A stretch of DNA of 64,000 nt from Anagrus nilaparvatae (Eukaryota > Arthropoda > Insecta > Hymenoptera > Mymaridae): positions 6,448,001 through 6,512,000 of the forward strand of contig JAKSXM010000107.1 in assembly GCA_022575985.1 (NCBI GenBank), read 5' to 3'. Shown piece after piece: positions 20,180 to 31,418 of the stretch. A program made the translations under genes and the position numbers. Under the pieces are notes generated by a model. That model did no database searches. It was not told the DNA's origin and saw only the letters and a program-made list of their open reading frames with translations. Positions within the stretch are counted from its first letter, which is position 1, and the number at the start of each line of letters is the position of its first letter.

Positions 20180-21060
20180 TATAAAAATTTAGCCCATCAT
20201 TAATCGTAGTGAGAATTTAATTTTCTTTTTAGTCACTGGATGGAATCCATTGAACGCCATTATCAAGACAAAACCTAATTTTTTTGCAAAATGGTTCCAA
20301 AAAGTATTCATGAGTAGTTGAGTCTCAGTATACCAAACTCCATTTAAAACAATAAAAGATGAATTTAATTTAACCATTACTTCGGCAATAGGAAACATAA
20401 CTTGCCAACAATTACTATGATTGCTGTTATAAGTAATTTCAAACCATCTGTATACAAAATAAGATTAAGGAAGTATGGTACAAAATTATGTTTTTTTTTC
20501 TAGCCTAATTGAATTCTTAACTAACACAAGTATCTTGTATCAAATTGTTTAATTTTATTTCTTTCAATATCTTAGCTAGATTTCTTTTAAATATTTTATT
20601 TGTTCCCCAATATCGATTTTATAGAAAGAGATTGCAGTTTCTTCTATTTTAATGGAATGCTTAATAATTTCAAATTAAGGACTAGTTTTGTTATTATACC
20701 TGTAAAAACTATCAGCAGTTTTCGGGAGCTGGTGCTTATTTAATATAAAATCTAGCAGCATATCATGAAAAAGTTGTAAAACTGCTGTTGTACATTTTTC
20801 TTTAAAATTAAAACAAACTGCTAGTTCTAAAATATTTAATACAAATAAATTTATTAATTCTCAAACATAGAAAACATATTTTCATGATTATCATTATTAA
20901 AATCAAAGTTATTGATAAATGGAAGGCAATCATATGTATTACATGAATTATAATTCATTTCATTAAATTTTATTCTTTCATTTAAAATATTTGGAAATTC
21001 TCATTGTAATACGTTTGATAATAAGGAAATTCTTTAATTGCATTCATTAATTTCTTTTTC
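20180..21060 (-). pseudogene. Transposase-like family remnant
   Basis: The ORF 20398-20189 contains VLNGVWYTETQLLMNTFWNH and a tail with HPVTKKKIKFSLRLMMG. Upstream frames to about 21,050 read NFKEKCTTAVLQLFHDMLLD and HQLPKTADSF. This order (short helical N-terminal segment with L-P-K, then a block ending in W-x-x-x-x-P-x-M-N-x-F) recalls the same broad uncharacterised transposase-like families seen at the left edge. Frameshifts and stops break it. The assignment rests on memory of family patterns and is tentative. Confidence 0.3.
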
Positions 21061-21469
21061 ACTTTGCATTACTTTTATTTGGACTACCTCAGTTACACTT
21101 TTTAAACTATTGTAATCATCCTATTTTTTATCATTATTAATTTTGGAATTGCCAAAAAAAAAGATCAAATTTGAATGATTGTAAACATTCTGCTATTTCC
21201 ATTTATTCATTTCCAGCTTCGGTTAATATCTTCGGTAGATATCTATTTAAATATTAATTTATTATTTTGTGAAAATTATTTAAGAGAATAAATATATTTT
21301 GTAAATAAATAGAGTTTTTTAAATAAATTAAGTTTTTACATTAGAGTGTATGTCATTTGATAAAGATTTATCGTATTTAAATCTTTTAATATGTGGTTTC
21401 AAACGTACATCATCCTCAAATTTAAAATCTTTTTTATACATTTTTTTTTTATTTACCCCAGTATACTAT
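21061..21469. other. Spacer before the DIRS remnant
   Basis: AT-rich. The 3' part may be decayed DIRS RT sequence, but no catalytic motif is legible. Confidence 0.25.
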
Positions 21470-22155
21470 ATAGGTAAACCTGTATTGAATAAGCAAAAAA
21501 GAAACTTAAATACATTGCAAATAATAGATACAATGCTGGCTAAATAATGTACTAAGCTAATAACAGCTTGCCCGGCTATTCCTAATGAATGGCTGTGAAA
21601 AGGTGCAAAAATAACAACCTTGAAAAGAAATAGCAATATTTATAAATCCAAAATGGGGGTCCTATTGGACTTAAAGAGAATTGGAATTGGTGGAAAGGAA
21701 GCCTAGCAAAAATGCCTTTAGAGATCCCATATTTTAGTGTTGTCATTTTCACTGATACTTCAAGAATAGGTTAAAGAGCATCAATAGGATATGGCAGAAA
21801 ATATGGTCACTGAACAGAAGATCAAAAACAGTTTCTTATTAACTATTTTGATCTTTTAGCTATCAAATTGGGATTATCTTAACTTGTAAATCACCTATAA
21901 AATTGTAAAATTTTAATAAGGGTAGATAACACTACAGCGATGGCGTAAGTCAATAAAATGGGTGGTATCCAGTATCCATTATTATATAGTTTAGCTAGAG
22001 AAATCTCTGGCAATGGGTGGATGATCGAAAAATACATCTAGCTTTAGCATTTAGCTTATATAAAATCTGCATAAAATGTAGTAGCAGACTATCTTTCGAG
22101 AATAACCAACACTGATACAGAATGGTCACTTGCAGAGAGGGTTTTTAAAAAAGTT

Positions 22156-22392
22156 GTGGAAAACTATGGAAAATTTGAGGTTGATTTGTTTGTTTCATAT
22201 AATAATAAGAAATACGATCTGTATTTCTCACGTTTTCCTGAATATCAAGCATTAGAAACAGATGCATTTACAGGGTATTGTTCAAAATATTATTTTTACG
22301 CATTCCCTCCATTCGCTTTGGTGCTAAAGGTTTTGACAAAAATTAAAACTGATAGAGCTACTGGAATAATGGTTATACCCACTATTCCATAA
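22156..22392 (+). pseudogene. DIRS RNase H C-terminal/linker region
   Basis: 78 open codons with EVDLFVS, YFSRFPEYQALETDAFTG and FYAFPPFALVLKVL. This block follows RNase H in DIRS elements; the AFPPF...L motif is diagnostic. Confidence 0.65.
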
Positions 22393-22512
22393 GAATCTGC
22401 TTATTGGCTGTTTCAGAGATCAGGTGTCTCATTCTCCAAAAATGACCTTACTGGTAGGCAAGTTATTAGGAATGCAACATTAAATCGATAGGTCGCAGAA
22501 GATGATCTCAAT

Positions 22513-23100
22513 GTGGTTCTACATTCTCTCATACCATCATCAATCAATCAATACTCCTCGATAAAATTATGGATTACATTTTGTTACACAAATTCTATCG
22601 AAGACCTGACACTGTCAAAGCTTACAGTTTTGAAGTTTTTATCTTGGAGTTATAATGCAAGAGATGTTTATAGTACTCTGAGCACATATAGATTCGTTTT
22701 GTCACATATTTCAGAGGAAAGATTGGTTAGTGAAGCAGATGTTTGTAGATTTATGAAAGAAGTATTTACATACAATATAATACAATAACGTCAGGGACGT
22801 GTCCCAAGTGCTTAATTATTTAGATAAACTAAGGATGGACACACTTAAATCTACAAGTGATTTAAAGTCTATAATTCATAAGACAGTGACGCTGCTCGCG
22901 TTAGCCACTGCATGCAGATGTTAGACCCTTGTAGGAATAGAGTTGGACAATACTTTATTCAAGGAGTCAGGGATCCAGATAACTATTGATAAGATATTAA
23001 AATCATCAGCACCATGAAGAGAGCAGCCGGTCCTTGAATTGCCTTACTTTGAGGAATCTCAATAAATATGTGTGGCCACAACGCTAAATGTCTATATATA
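22513..23100 (+). pseudogene. DIRS tyrosine recombinase remnant
   Basis: The open part 22513-22788 is the core-binding domain (INQYSSIKLWITFCYTN, VLKFLSWSY, YSTLSTYRFVLSHI, VCRFMKEVF). After the stop, frames to about 23,100 read TVTLLALATACRCQTLVGIE and QITIDKILKSSAP. The catalytic Arg of the R-x-x-T-L motif is recognisable in A-C-R-C-Q-T-L. The His/Arg/Tyr end is not clear. The copy is broken by stops. Confidence 0.65.
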
Positions 23101-23225
23101 GTATGACAATTATTTGGTGCAAAAACAATTTTATTCCCCTACGTGGTACTCATAATTGCAAGTTAAGGCAAACAAGATCTTTATTCAATGCCAAAAAAAG
23201 CCAAGCCAAGAAAAAATTAGGTACT

Positions 23226-23883
23226 ACGTAATAATAAAATCAAGAGTGAAAAAGCCTTTAAATTAATATTTTTTTAAATCTGCTGTAATTTTGGTGTGTG
23301 CCATTTTGAAAAGGTCTAAAAACCTTTGAAATACGCTAAGAACTCCTTGGGATTACTTATTGATATTATAAATAACCCAAATTTGAGAGGTTTATATTTT
23401 ACTGATGATCAATAATTTCGAAAATCTGACCCTAGAAACATTCTTGTCTGAAATTAATATTTATTTTTTATAAGTTTTCTTGACGAAAATCCAATTGACT
23501 ATTTAAGTAAAATTGAGAAAATATAAGTTAAGATATTTTTTAAATTTAGGTATTAAAATTCAGGGGAACTAAGGGCTAAAAAAATAGTGGTTACCGTGAA
23601 TTACTTTAAATAAGTCAAGTTTGAGAGATTATATTTCAATTCCAGTCAAAAAATCGAAATTTTGACCCTAAACTGAATAAATCTACTTATTCGTTTATAA
23701 CATTTTATTAATTAGTAATTAATAAAGTTTTATAATTACGTACAGAATGTAAAGGTTTTATCGAAAAACATAGCTTTTTTGCAATAGCTACATTTACTCT
23801 CATAATTTTTTTCTCAACATCGGAAAAATATATTCTTTTATTTCTACAGCAGTATATTACAAATAGGGGACTTGCATGTAATC
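23226..23883. other. AT-rich spacer
   Basis: No gene or clear repeat structure seen. Confidence 0.3.
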
Positions 23884-24518
23884 AAATTTAGGAAGACACG
23901 ACTTACGCCACCGAAAATCTACGTCACCGAAGATTTTGCCACAGAGAGTTCGCCACAAAAGTATGACCACCAAAAAATGTTGGGGCATAAAAATTGCATA
24001 CAGAGTATAATATAAAAACATTATTTGGATACGATTCTAATTGACCTACAGTGACTTTTACACGGATGTTTTTAATGTCGGTTTTTGATATGAAAAATTT
24101 AACCACCTATAAAGTTTGACACAAAAAAGTTGACCACAGGAATATTTTTTAACATTTTAATCTTTGACGCAAACTTTTTTGAAAAATTAATCTCTATAAT
24201 ATTAAAAAAGGGTAAAAAAAAGTACCACATAGTATGAAATGTTTTTATTTTTTTTTTATTTTTTCGTGGTCAATTTTTTGATGTTAAACTTTATGGTAGT
24301 TAAATTTTTCGTGCCAAAAAATGACATTCAAAATATACGTGTGAAAATCACTGTTGGTCAAATAGAATCGTACCCAAAAAATGTTTTTAAATTATACTCT
24401 GTATGCGTTTTTTATGTGTCAAAAATTTTTGGTGGTCAACTTTTGTGGCGAACTCTCTGTGGCAAAATCTCCAGTAACGTAGTTTTTCGGTGGCGTAAGT
24501 CATATCTTCCTTAAATTT
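23884..24518. repeat. Long foldback element, about 635 bp
   Basis: Arms begin aaatttaggaagacacgactt and end with the near reverse complement aagtcatatcttccttaaattt. The words acgccaccgaaaa, agagagttcgccacaaaa and tttttaatgtc-type partners recur inverted. Both arms contain similar open frames on opposite strands, which are mirror images and not genes. The loop is at about 24,190-24,230. Confidence 0.8.
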
Positions 24519-25414
24519 ATAATTAAATTATACACTAATATCTTCATTAAGTTGCGTACTTTCCATTTTTATAATTAATTTTTAATAAAGTAATATATTT
24601 TTTTCATAAATTTTAATTAAAAACTCGAAAAATAAACAATATCAAAATAAAATTAATGTAATTAGGTACAGGTTACGTTTATTTACTAACACTTTTCAAA
24701 ACATAAATAAGAGAAAAAGAGACAGAGCAATCCAAGAGGTGTTGTGACGTAACAGTTTTTTGAAGTCACATGATAAAATTTCAAATTTTTGTTTAGTTTT
24801 TAATAATTAATAAAAAATTAAACAAACAAAATTTTAAAAAAATAAAAAAATAAAAAGTTTCTATAAATATCAAATTTTTTAAAAATACATATAAAATTTT
24901 TGATGCAAGTCCCCTATTATGGTATAAAGCCATAAACCCATTTTACTCCATAAATTTGTATCACTTTTTTCTTAAATAAAGGAAACTTTATTTCTATATT
25001 ACACCATTAATCTTCCACGACCTTTTTTTTTCAAAAATTAATCAGTAATAAATCAAATAATAAAATAATTTTTCTTTATTTTCAGATACCACTTATTCGT
25101 GTACTTAATAATTACTTAATAAGTAAGGAGTGCATTATTTAGCTGTTTACTGCTGATTACTTTATAAATAATTATTTTCTTACATGAACTGCATATTTGC
25201 TTCGAAGGTAAGCTTATGTCAAAATAATACCTAAATGTTAATGAATGTGTAGCTAGCAGTGAAAATAAAATTTTTTTAAATATGTTAATTTCATAATTAG
25301 GTAGATATTCCTCAAGTGTATGTGAAACTAACACTTGGATATTTTTTTTAGAATTTTTCATTTTTTTAATTTTTAAGAGCACAAAAATTATTATAAATTC
25401 TCTCAAACGCTTAC
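24519..25414. other. AT-rich spacer
   Basis: One 96-codon minus-strand frame (25406-25116) is Lys/Ile-rich without motifs; I do not support it as a gene. Confidence 0.3.
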
Positions 25415-25641
25415 ATTCTGCGGAAAATTTTACATAAGGATATAACTTTTTATGCTTTTAAGAACCTTTATGTCAAAACAGTGAAATTTTAAATTAAAGG
25501 ATAAAATATCTCATTTTTTTAAGGATTTTTTTTATTTTTCAAATAAATTAATCAAAATTAATCGGATAATTTCGCTGTTTTAACATAAAAGCTTTTAAAA
25601 ACATAAACAGATATATCCTTATGTAAAATTTTCCACAGAAT
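25415..25641. repeat. Small foldback element, about 227 bp
   Basis: Left arm attctgcggaaaattttac, right arm gtaaaattttccacagaat. Inner arms ataaggatata / tatatccttat and tttatgtcaaaacag / ctgttttaacataaa also pair. Confidence 0.7.
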
Positions 25642-25839
25642 CCAAATTTTGGTCAGATTAATTGGTTACTTGACTAGGCGTGAAATTTGATATCTGTAAA
25701 AAGTGAAACTTAAAATCAGATTTTTCGATGTCGGTAGGAAATGGGAGGCTAGCTATATCCCAACATTAACTTTATAATATAATATTATGAAACGAAAATA
25801 AGTAAACTTTTCTCACTTTACGAAAAAAAAACCTGAATA

Positions 25840-26880
25840 TCAAATGTTTAAATTTAAACTTTGATTGTTCATTCCAAATTAATTTTTCCGGATTTTCTCG
25901 AATTTTCTAGGAAGTATGCTAAGGTTTCATTTTTTTACCATATACTTTTATTTTGCAAACAGAAAAACCTAAACTAAAATTTTTATATCAAAATTATTAA
26001 ATATATTAAAATTTATTTTTAAGGTGAAAATATGATTTTTTGAATCTCTGTTTACTAACATAAATTTTAAATTTTTTAACAAAAAATATGAACTAAGAGA
26101 TAAAAGAAACCCCTCAAATATCAATAATTTAGATTTAAATAGTGGTTTTTCGAATTAACTTTTTCACATTTTCCCGAATTTTCCAGGAATTCTGCTGAGA
26201 TTTCGTTTTTTGAGTATATATTTTTATTTTGGAAAAAGAAAAATCTCAGCTACAATTTTTATTTACAAGGTGAAATCATCATAATTTTCTCAATTTTCCG
26301 TTTACTAGCTAGAATTTCAATTTTCTGAAAAAATATGAATTAAGCAACCAAAGAAACCCCCAGAATACCAACAGTTCAAATCGAAACATTGATTTTATAA
26401 ATTAATTTTTCCGGATTTTTTATAATTTTCCGGAAAATTTGAAGAGTTTCCATTTTTTTTCCAAAATATTTCAAGGTAGTAACAAGAACTCTTCCCGGGA
26501 ACAATGTATTAATCTCAATGATACAATAAATTAAAATTCAGGTTTCAGATGAAAGTATTAAGATTTTCCGAAATTCTCGTTTATTAAAATAATTTTTCAC
26601 AAAATTTTCAAATTTTAAATTTATGATACCAATTTTAACATTGGTTTTACAAATTATTTTTTCCGGGTTTTTCAGAATTTTTTGGGCATTTTCATGGAAT
26701 TTCTTTTCGACCAGATATTACAATTCGGAGACAAGAAAAGTCCCCCTGTATAATTTTTTGAAAGAAAATCTATTAATTTTCCAGTCATTTGGATTTTCAA
26801 ATTTTTTCAACCAACAAACTGTATTTATTGACCCAAAAAATCACCGGATACCAATTTTTAACTTGTAATTATTAAATTCA
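25840..26880. repeat. Diverged tandem repeat, about 250-270 bp period, 4-5 units
   Basis: A marker of the form aatt(a)tttttccggattttt...aattttc(c/t)(a/g)ggaa recurs at about 25,880, 26,154, 26,402 and 26,652. Each marker is preceded by a.ac.aaatatcaa.aatttaaat and followed by a gtttc.tttttt block. The last partial unit ends near 26,880. Confidence 0.6.
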
Positions 26881-27544
26881 CTAAATATTATAAAAAAATC
26901 TAGGTACAAGCCACTTTTTCACGGCTTGTGTCGTATTTAAGTTTCACGGCTAGCTTCGCATTCATTAAATTTTATTGATTCAGTTATTCAGTATAGGATT
27001 TATAAAGAAATTCTTGATTTCAGAAGAATAATTTTGTTTTTGACACATAAAGTCAAGGTGTAAAAGTAAATATCAACAATTCGAAATTTCAGAATGTATA
27101 AGGAAAGCTATAAATATGAAAATAAAAAATTATATTCAGAATTGATAATAATTAATCAACACATATATGTTACTGTTCTTAAAACTTTTACAAGAAATTT
27201 CAGGGTCTCTAGAATTAATATTAAAAGGTATGTACCATCATTGTATGTTTAATATAGACTTTCGACAAAATATAATTTATACCTATTTAATGTTTTACAG
27301 TTGTGAGGTTACAGTACAAATAAAAAAAAGGAATGTATTTCAAGTATTCAACGCTTTAAAACTAATCCGTCAGGTAAAGGATATTATTTTAAATTTAGAA
27401 TAAAAAAAGAAATAATTGCAACTTAAAGGAGATTTTCATGAGAAAATCGTCTAAATTTTAAAAACTGAATATTATTGCCATTACGAAATCTCATATTAAA
27501 AAAGAAAAAAAATTAAATAAAAATTATTTTCACAACCCTAAACA
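26881..27544. other. AT-rich spacer
   Basis: No gene supported. Confidence 0.3.
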
Positions 27545-27830
27545 AAAAAATTACATAAATTCTTACACATTTTCTTACGTAAAATCCTGCGTAAGGAATA
27601 TGTAACAATTTCTAGTAAGAACTTGGGTAAGAACCTACATAAGAAATTATGTAGGATCTAATGTATGAAACTATGCAAGATCCAACATAATTTTAAGGCA
27701 ACAAATACAATTTTATTTTTATTTAAAATTCAATTTATTTTTAAATATTTTATAAATTTTTCTTCTGCACATGTTGCTAATTTACTAAATGTGTTTATAA
27801 AATTCTTTATAAATAAGCTTTCTAAATTAC
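27545..27830. repeat. Dispersed repeat, copy A (inverted relative to 44.7-45.0 kb)
   Basis: The words aattcttac.cattttctta, cctacataagaaattatgtagg and gtatgaaactatgcaagat reappear as reverse complements at 44,815-44,960. The AT-rich neighbouring 130 bp also matches in inverted order. The core cctacataagaaattatgtagg is itself a palindrome. Confidence 0.6.
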
Positions 27831-28066
27831 AAAACAAATAAGTTAAAAATGATAGTCTAGTTATATCAGCTTCTGACAATCTCGGATTTACAAAACGGAC
27901 ATACTAGTTGGAAATATCGGAAGTATTTCAAACTTTTATTTACAAAAAAGACCTCCATAAGAATCACTAAGAATAACACGTTATTTTTCTAAAAATCGGG
28001 CAATTTTATTTTATTTATATATTGGTAAATAACCAACCCAAGGTTCTGAAAATTTATCGTTATGCA

Positions 28067-28204
28067 TACAGCATGAAACGTTTATCAAACGTTTCTGAGA
28101 CGTTTTAATGTAAACTAAAAATGTAAACTGAGACGTTTCTAAATCGTTTTAGAAACGTTTACTGTACTTTACATTGAAACGTTTCAGAAACTTATTGTGC
28201 TGTA
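28067..28204. repeat. Small foldback rich in aaacgttt
   Basis: Left tacagcatgaaacgttt, right aaacttattgtgctgta. Between them the hexamer-like word (g)aaacgttt occurs several times in both orientations. Confidence 0.6.
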
Positions 28205-28384
28205 TATGTAGATTTGTATAATTGTAAACATAAGTTTTGACAAATATTATCAAATTCTTTTAATTACAAATTCCAATGAGACATACCCTAAAACAGAATA
28301 ATTTTGAAGTGTAATTATATTTTAAAATTATATATAAATTTTAACCTATAAAATTAGCCAATAATAGTATTTTTTGCCCTCCCG

Positions 28385-28550
28385 GGGTTCTACGTCTAGG
28401 TGGGCAAAAAATAGTGTAAGCATCATGGGCGAAATACTTTAGAAAAGAGCGTGAAAACTTATCACTCGTGCCCGGCTTCGCCGAGCACTCGTGCTAGTGC
28501 TCACGCTAGTGCCGAAACCTTTACGCCCTTGATACTTAAAATATTATTAT
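28385..28550. repeat. GC-rich inverted repeat island
   Basis: In otherwise AT-rich DNA, gcccggcttcgccgagc, ctcgtgctagtgctcacgctag and atcatgggcg...cgcccttgat form nested inverted repeats. It resembles the loop of the foldback at 56.2 kb (cacgagtgagcgtagcgagc). Confidence 0.5.
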
Positions 28551-28839
28551 TGCTCAAATTCTGGTCAATAAAATTAAATAATTATTTAATCTTAAATAAT
28601 TTCAGTTAATCGCTTTATATTTATTATTTGTTACTAAAAACTATTTTACATATTAGAAATTTTTTATTAAAGTACAATACACAGCAATAAATAAAGTAAT
28701 ATAAAAAGTCTAAAATTAAATTATTCATTCGCTGAAGATCAGGGTGTAGTAAATGGTGAGCCATCTTTGCTTGAAAAAAGAGTTCTAATTTGTTACGTTT
28801 TATTAAACAGCTAACAGATATCTCTATGCAGTATGTACC

Positions 28840-28979
28840 TGTGGGAAATTGGAATAAATAATTTCACCACAAAATATAAAACTATAAAAATTTGTTAATA
28901 ACAACACTGAACATAACGTATAATATAAAATCTATGTTTAAATATATATAATGCATGTGAGTTCCCACAGTACTCTCCC
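28840..28979 (-). repeat. 3' LTR of the decayed gypsy element
   Basis: About 140 bp, bounded by tgtgggaaat (28840) and cccaca (28979). It is the counterpart of the 234-bp LTR at 58518-58751; both share attaataacaacactga and the tgtgggaaat end. A purine-rich tract (cggggagagtac on the minus strand) abuts it. Internal sequence is missing compared with the other copy. Confidence 0.65.
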
Positions 28980-29071
28980 CGTAAATTTAAAATTTTGAAT
29001 TACATTTTTTTAAGTAAAAAATGTAGCTCGTAGCGTAAAAATACATGTGAGCCATTACTGAGGGATTTGTT

Positions 29072-29263
29072 TCAGAATTGCCTAACCTTGTCTTTGTGAG
29101 CTGTTGGAACTGGCTTAAGGTCACGCATATGCTCTCTGTAGTATTCTAAAAAGGGTTTGCTATTCTGATTAAAATCAACTACATGGAAAAACTCACCTAG
29201 AATTCTTAGAGGAACTCTAAAAAATAAATACTCTAAGAAATAAATATTCTGCGGGCGAAGCAT
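29072..29263 (-). pseudogene. pol: Gypsy integrase C-terminal end (decayed copy)
   Basis: 63 codons containing LEYLFFRVPLRILGEFF and YREHMRDLKPVPTAHKDK, parallel to 59,860-60,010 in the better copy. It ends early in a stop. Confidence 0.6.
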
Positions 29264-29525
29264 CCAAATCTAACCTGATGCAAGACCTAAGGCCCAGGAG
29301 TACTGTTGGCAGAATTTCTGTCCAAGTGAATCTAGCGTCGTGGCACAGGATAACAGCTTTGAGTGACCGGTGCCAGCGTTCGACTAGTCCATTTGAGGTT
29401 GGGTAATAGGCGGTAGAATGTATTTTTTGAGTGACCGTAAACTAGAGTAGAGCTTTGTAGAGTTCGGCTTCAAACTGTGAACCTTGATCCGTGGTCACAA
29501 TTTTCGGAGATCCATACCTACAAAT

Positions 29526-29891
29526 CTATTCGGCGTATAAAGCTTTAGCTACCGTGTCTGCGGAAGTATCTCTTATAGGGAAGGCTTCGAGCCACCTGGA
29601 GAAACGATCCTCAGCTGTTATGCAGTAACTAAATCCTTCTGAAGTTGGTAAAGGTCCAATAATGTCCAAATAAACATGATTAAATCGGCCATTTGGTGGT
29701 GCTGTAACATCTAATACTGTAATAAAACCAGAAAAAGCGGAGTTCGCGCGGTTGCTTTTTCTGGTTTTATTCAATGCCACTATTTCTGTCTTATATGTTT
29801 CTGAGTGCATATACGTGCCCAGTGTGCGATATCCTTTCTCATGGACGCCAAAAGTAGTGTTTGCTGATGAGTTTGGAAGTTGCTCGGCCAC
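29526..29891 (-). pseudogene. pol: Gypsy integrase core (decayed copy) with hairpin insertion
   Basis: Contains [16 protein letters not shown], the first catalytic Asp block, preceded by a degraded zinc domain. Between the zinc domain and the core the sequence is interrupted by a 51-base hairpin (29721-29771) and short unrelated sequence. The frame stays open, which is unusual for an insertion. Confidence 0.6.
29721..29771. repeat. 51-bp near-perfect hairpin inside the gypsy integrase remnant
   Basis: aataaaaccagaaaaagc at 29721-29738 is exactly reverse-complemented at 29754-29771 (18-bp stem), around a 15-base loop with gcgcg. Confidence 0.8.
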
Positions 29892-30351
29892 TGGGGTGAG
29901 ATAGCCTATGAAATCCGTTGAAAATTTTTCGCCGGAGCGGAGCTGGTATGTAAAGTCTGATGCTTCCAGTCGATGTTTCCAAATAAACGAGAATTTGATC
30001 TGGGCCCTAAACCATACGATTTAGGTTGAAGGTTTTAGGAGGTAAGCTATCTCTTATGTTAGCTAACTCTTTGTCTGCTTCTTGCAGCTTAGCTAATTCG
30101 TCAAGTTCAAAGTCCCTTGGAATTTCGATTGCGTCAATTCTTGATAATGCGTCTGCAACAGCATTGTCATCACCTGAATTTTAATAAACTTTAGATGTAT
30201 ATTGCATAATGAAATCCATTTGCCTTAGCCTAGGTGAACCTTTGTCTGGACGTTGTTTGTTTTGCTTTTTTGAGGTGTAGGTGGTAAAAACGCCCAAGTT
30301 AGGGGCTGGTGATCTGTGTGAATTTCAAAATTGCAGCCTTCAAAGAAATCT

Positions 30352-30870
30352 TTAAAGTGGACTAATTGTAAGTAAACCGAACTGCATAACCAAAAATTCA
30401 TAAAGACCCAGACGAGTAATAAATGCTGTTTTTGGAATGTCTTCTTCTACTACTGGAATCTGTTTATAGGCTCTTTCAAGTTCTAAGGTTGAAAATACTT
30501 TATTAACATGTAATATGTTGACAAAGTCGTTGCAGTATGGAACCGAGTAGCAATCATCATTGAATTGAGCCTGCGATAATTTCCACATATTCGCCATTTA
30601 CCCGTTTCTTTTTTCGGAACTATATGTATAAGGTTAGCCCATGGACTGTTTGTACCCCTGATACAGCCTTTTTTTAAGAGGAATTCCAATTCTTCTTTCA
30701 GAGCCTGGAATTTTTCTGGAGTAAGGCGCCGTGGTCATTTTGTAACTGGCTGACCTGCGGTAGGAATATAATGCATACCTTCGTACCTGTTTTAACCTTA
30801 GGAGAAACCATACCAGTGACTTCTGGAAAATCGTTGAGCAGCCTTGATATATCCGAAGATTGTTCAACTG
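30352..30870 (-). pseudogene. pol: Gypsy RT fragments (decayed copy)
   Basis: Overlapping pieces 30867-30634, 30689-30483 and 30597-30352 carry KKGCIRGTNSPWANLIHIVP, KWRICGNYRRLNSM, VFSTLELERAY (first RT Asp replaced by Glu) and TRLGLYEFLVMQFGL. The YxDD region is gone and the next matching segment is within RNase H. Confidence 0.7.
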
Positions 30871-31079
30871 CGTAGACGTCTAGGAAGAGAAGCCTTGAGC
30901 GTGGCGTAACGATCGCTTATCAATGAGGCAATGATCCTCCATATCAACTAAAAGTTTGGTGACCAACAAAAAATCTTCGCCGAGGTTTGAGTTGGGTACA
31001 GCTGCAACGCAAAAAATCCAGGAGATTAGACGACCAAGACCAAAGTCCAAGGTTAATTCTTTCGTGCCAAAGGTTGTGA

Positions 31080-31290
31080 TTGGTGAGTCATTTGCTGCAA
31101 ATAGTTGACCATTTGCTGCAAATAGTTTAATTGGCTCAGGTTAACAGCTTGTTACGTAGGGCTCTGGTGGCAGAGATAGGATGGCCCCAGTATCCACGAG
31201 GAAGCTGGTACCTGAGTTCTTATCTTTGAAGAGAAGGCGGTTTTTGGTTATGTACTCATATTGCCCCACCATATTGCAAGATGGTGCATT
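31080..31290 (-). pseudogene. pol: Gypsy protease fragment (decayed copy)
   Basis: Reading across stops gives GTSFLVDTGA and FGTKELTLDFGLGR, parallel to the protease at 62.6-62.8 kb. The word actatttgcagcaaatg is repeated at about 31,098-31,133, a small tandem duplication absent from the other copy. Confidence 0.6.
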
Positions 31291-31418
31291 TATTTTCCCT
31301 GGCTTGTGGCCCAGTTGCACGTGGAGCCTTTATTGCACCCTCTACATTGTTCTTTGTATTTGTTGGTGTTATAGCAAAATTCTTTATTGTAAACTAGCAG
31401 CCACTCGCGTCTGTCTGT

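Larger units (their letters stand above)
21470..23225 (+). mobile_element. DIRS-type (tyrosine recombinase) retrotransposon remnant
   Basis: Reading along the plus strand across stops gives the RT thumb end (LITACPAIPNEWL), the DIRS RNase H signature (WWKGSLAKMP, VIFTDTS, VVADYLSRI), the linker VDLFVSYNNKKYDLYFSRFP with YAFPPFALVLKVL, and then a tyrosine-recombinase region. This order is specific to DIRS-1/PAT-like elements. They lack an aspartic protease and DDE integrase and insert by site-specific recombination. Many stops show it is inactive, and the RT catalytic core and termini are not visible. Confidence 0.75.

Noticed and set aside
23924..24514. Two small genes on opposite strands
   Set aside because: They are the mirrored arms of a foldback element.
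25116..25406. 96-codon minus-strand frame
   Set aside because: Low-complexity composition, no motifs and no splice or promoter context.
28385..28550. Bacterial insert or CpG island
   Set aside because: The GC-rich words are short nested inverted repeats with no coding frame; more likely the core of a foldback element.
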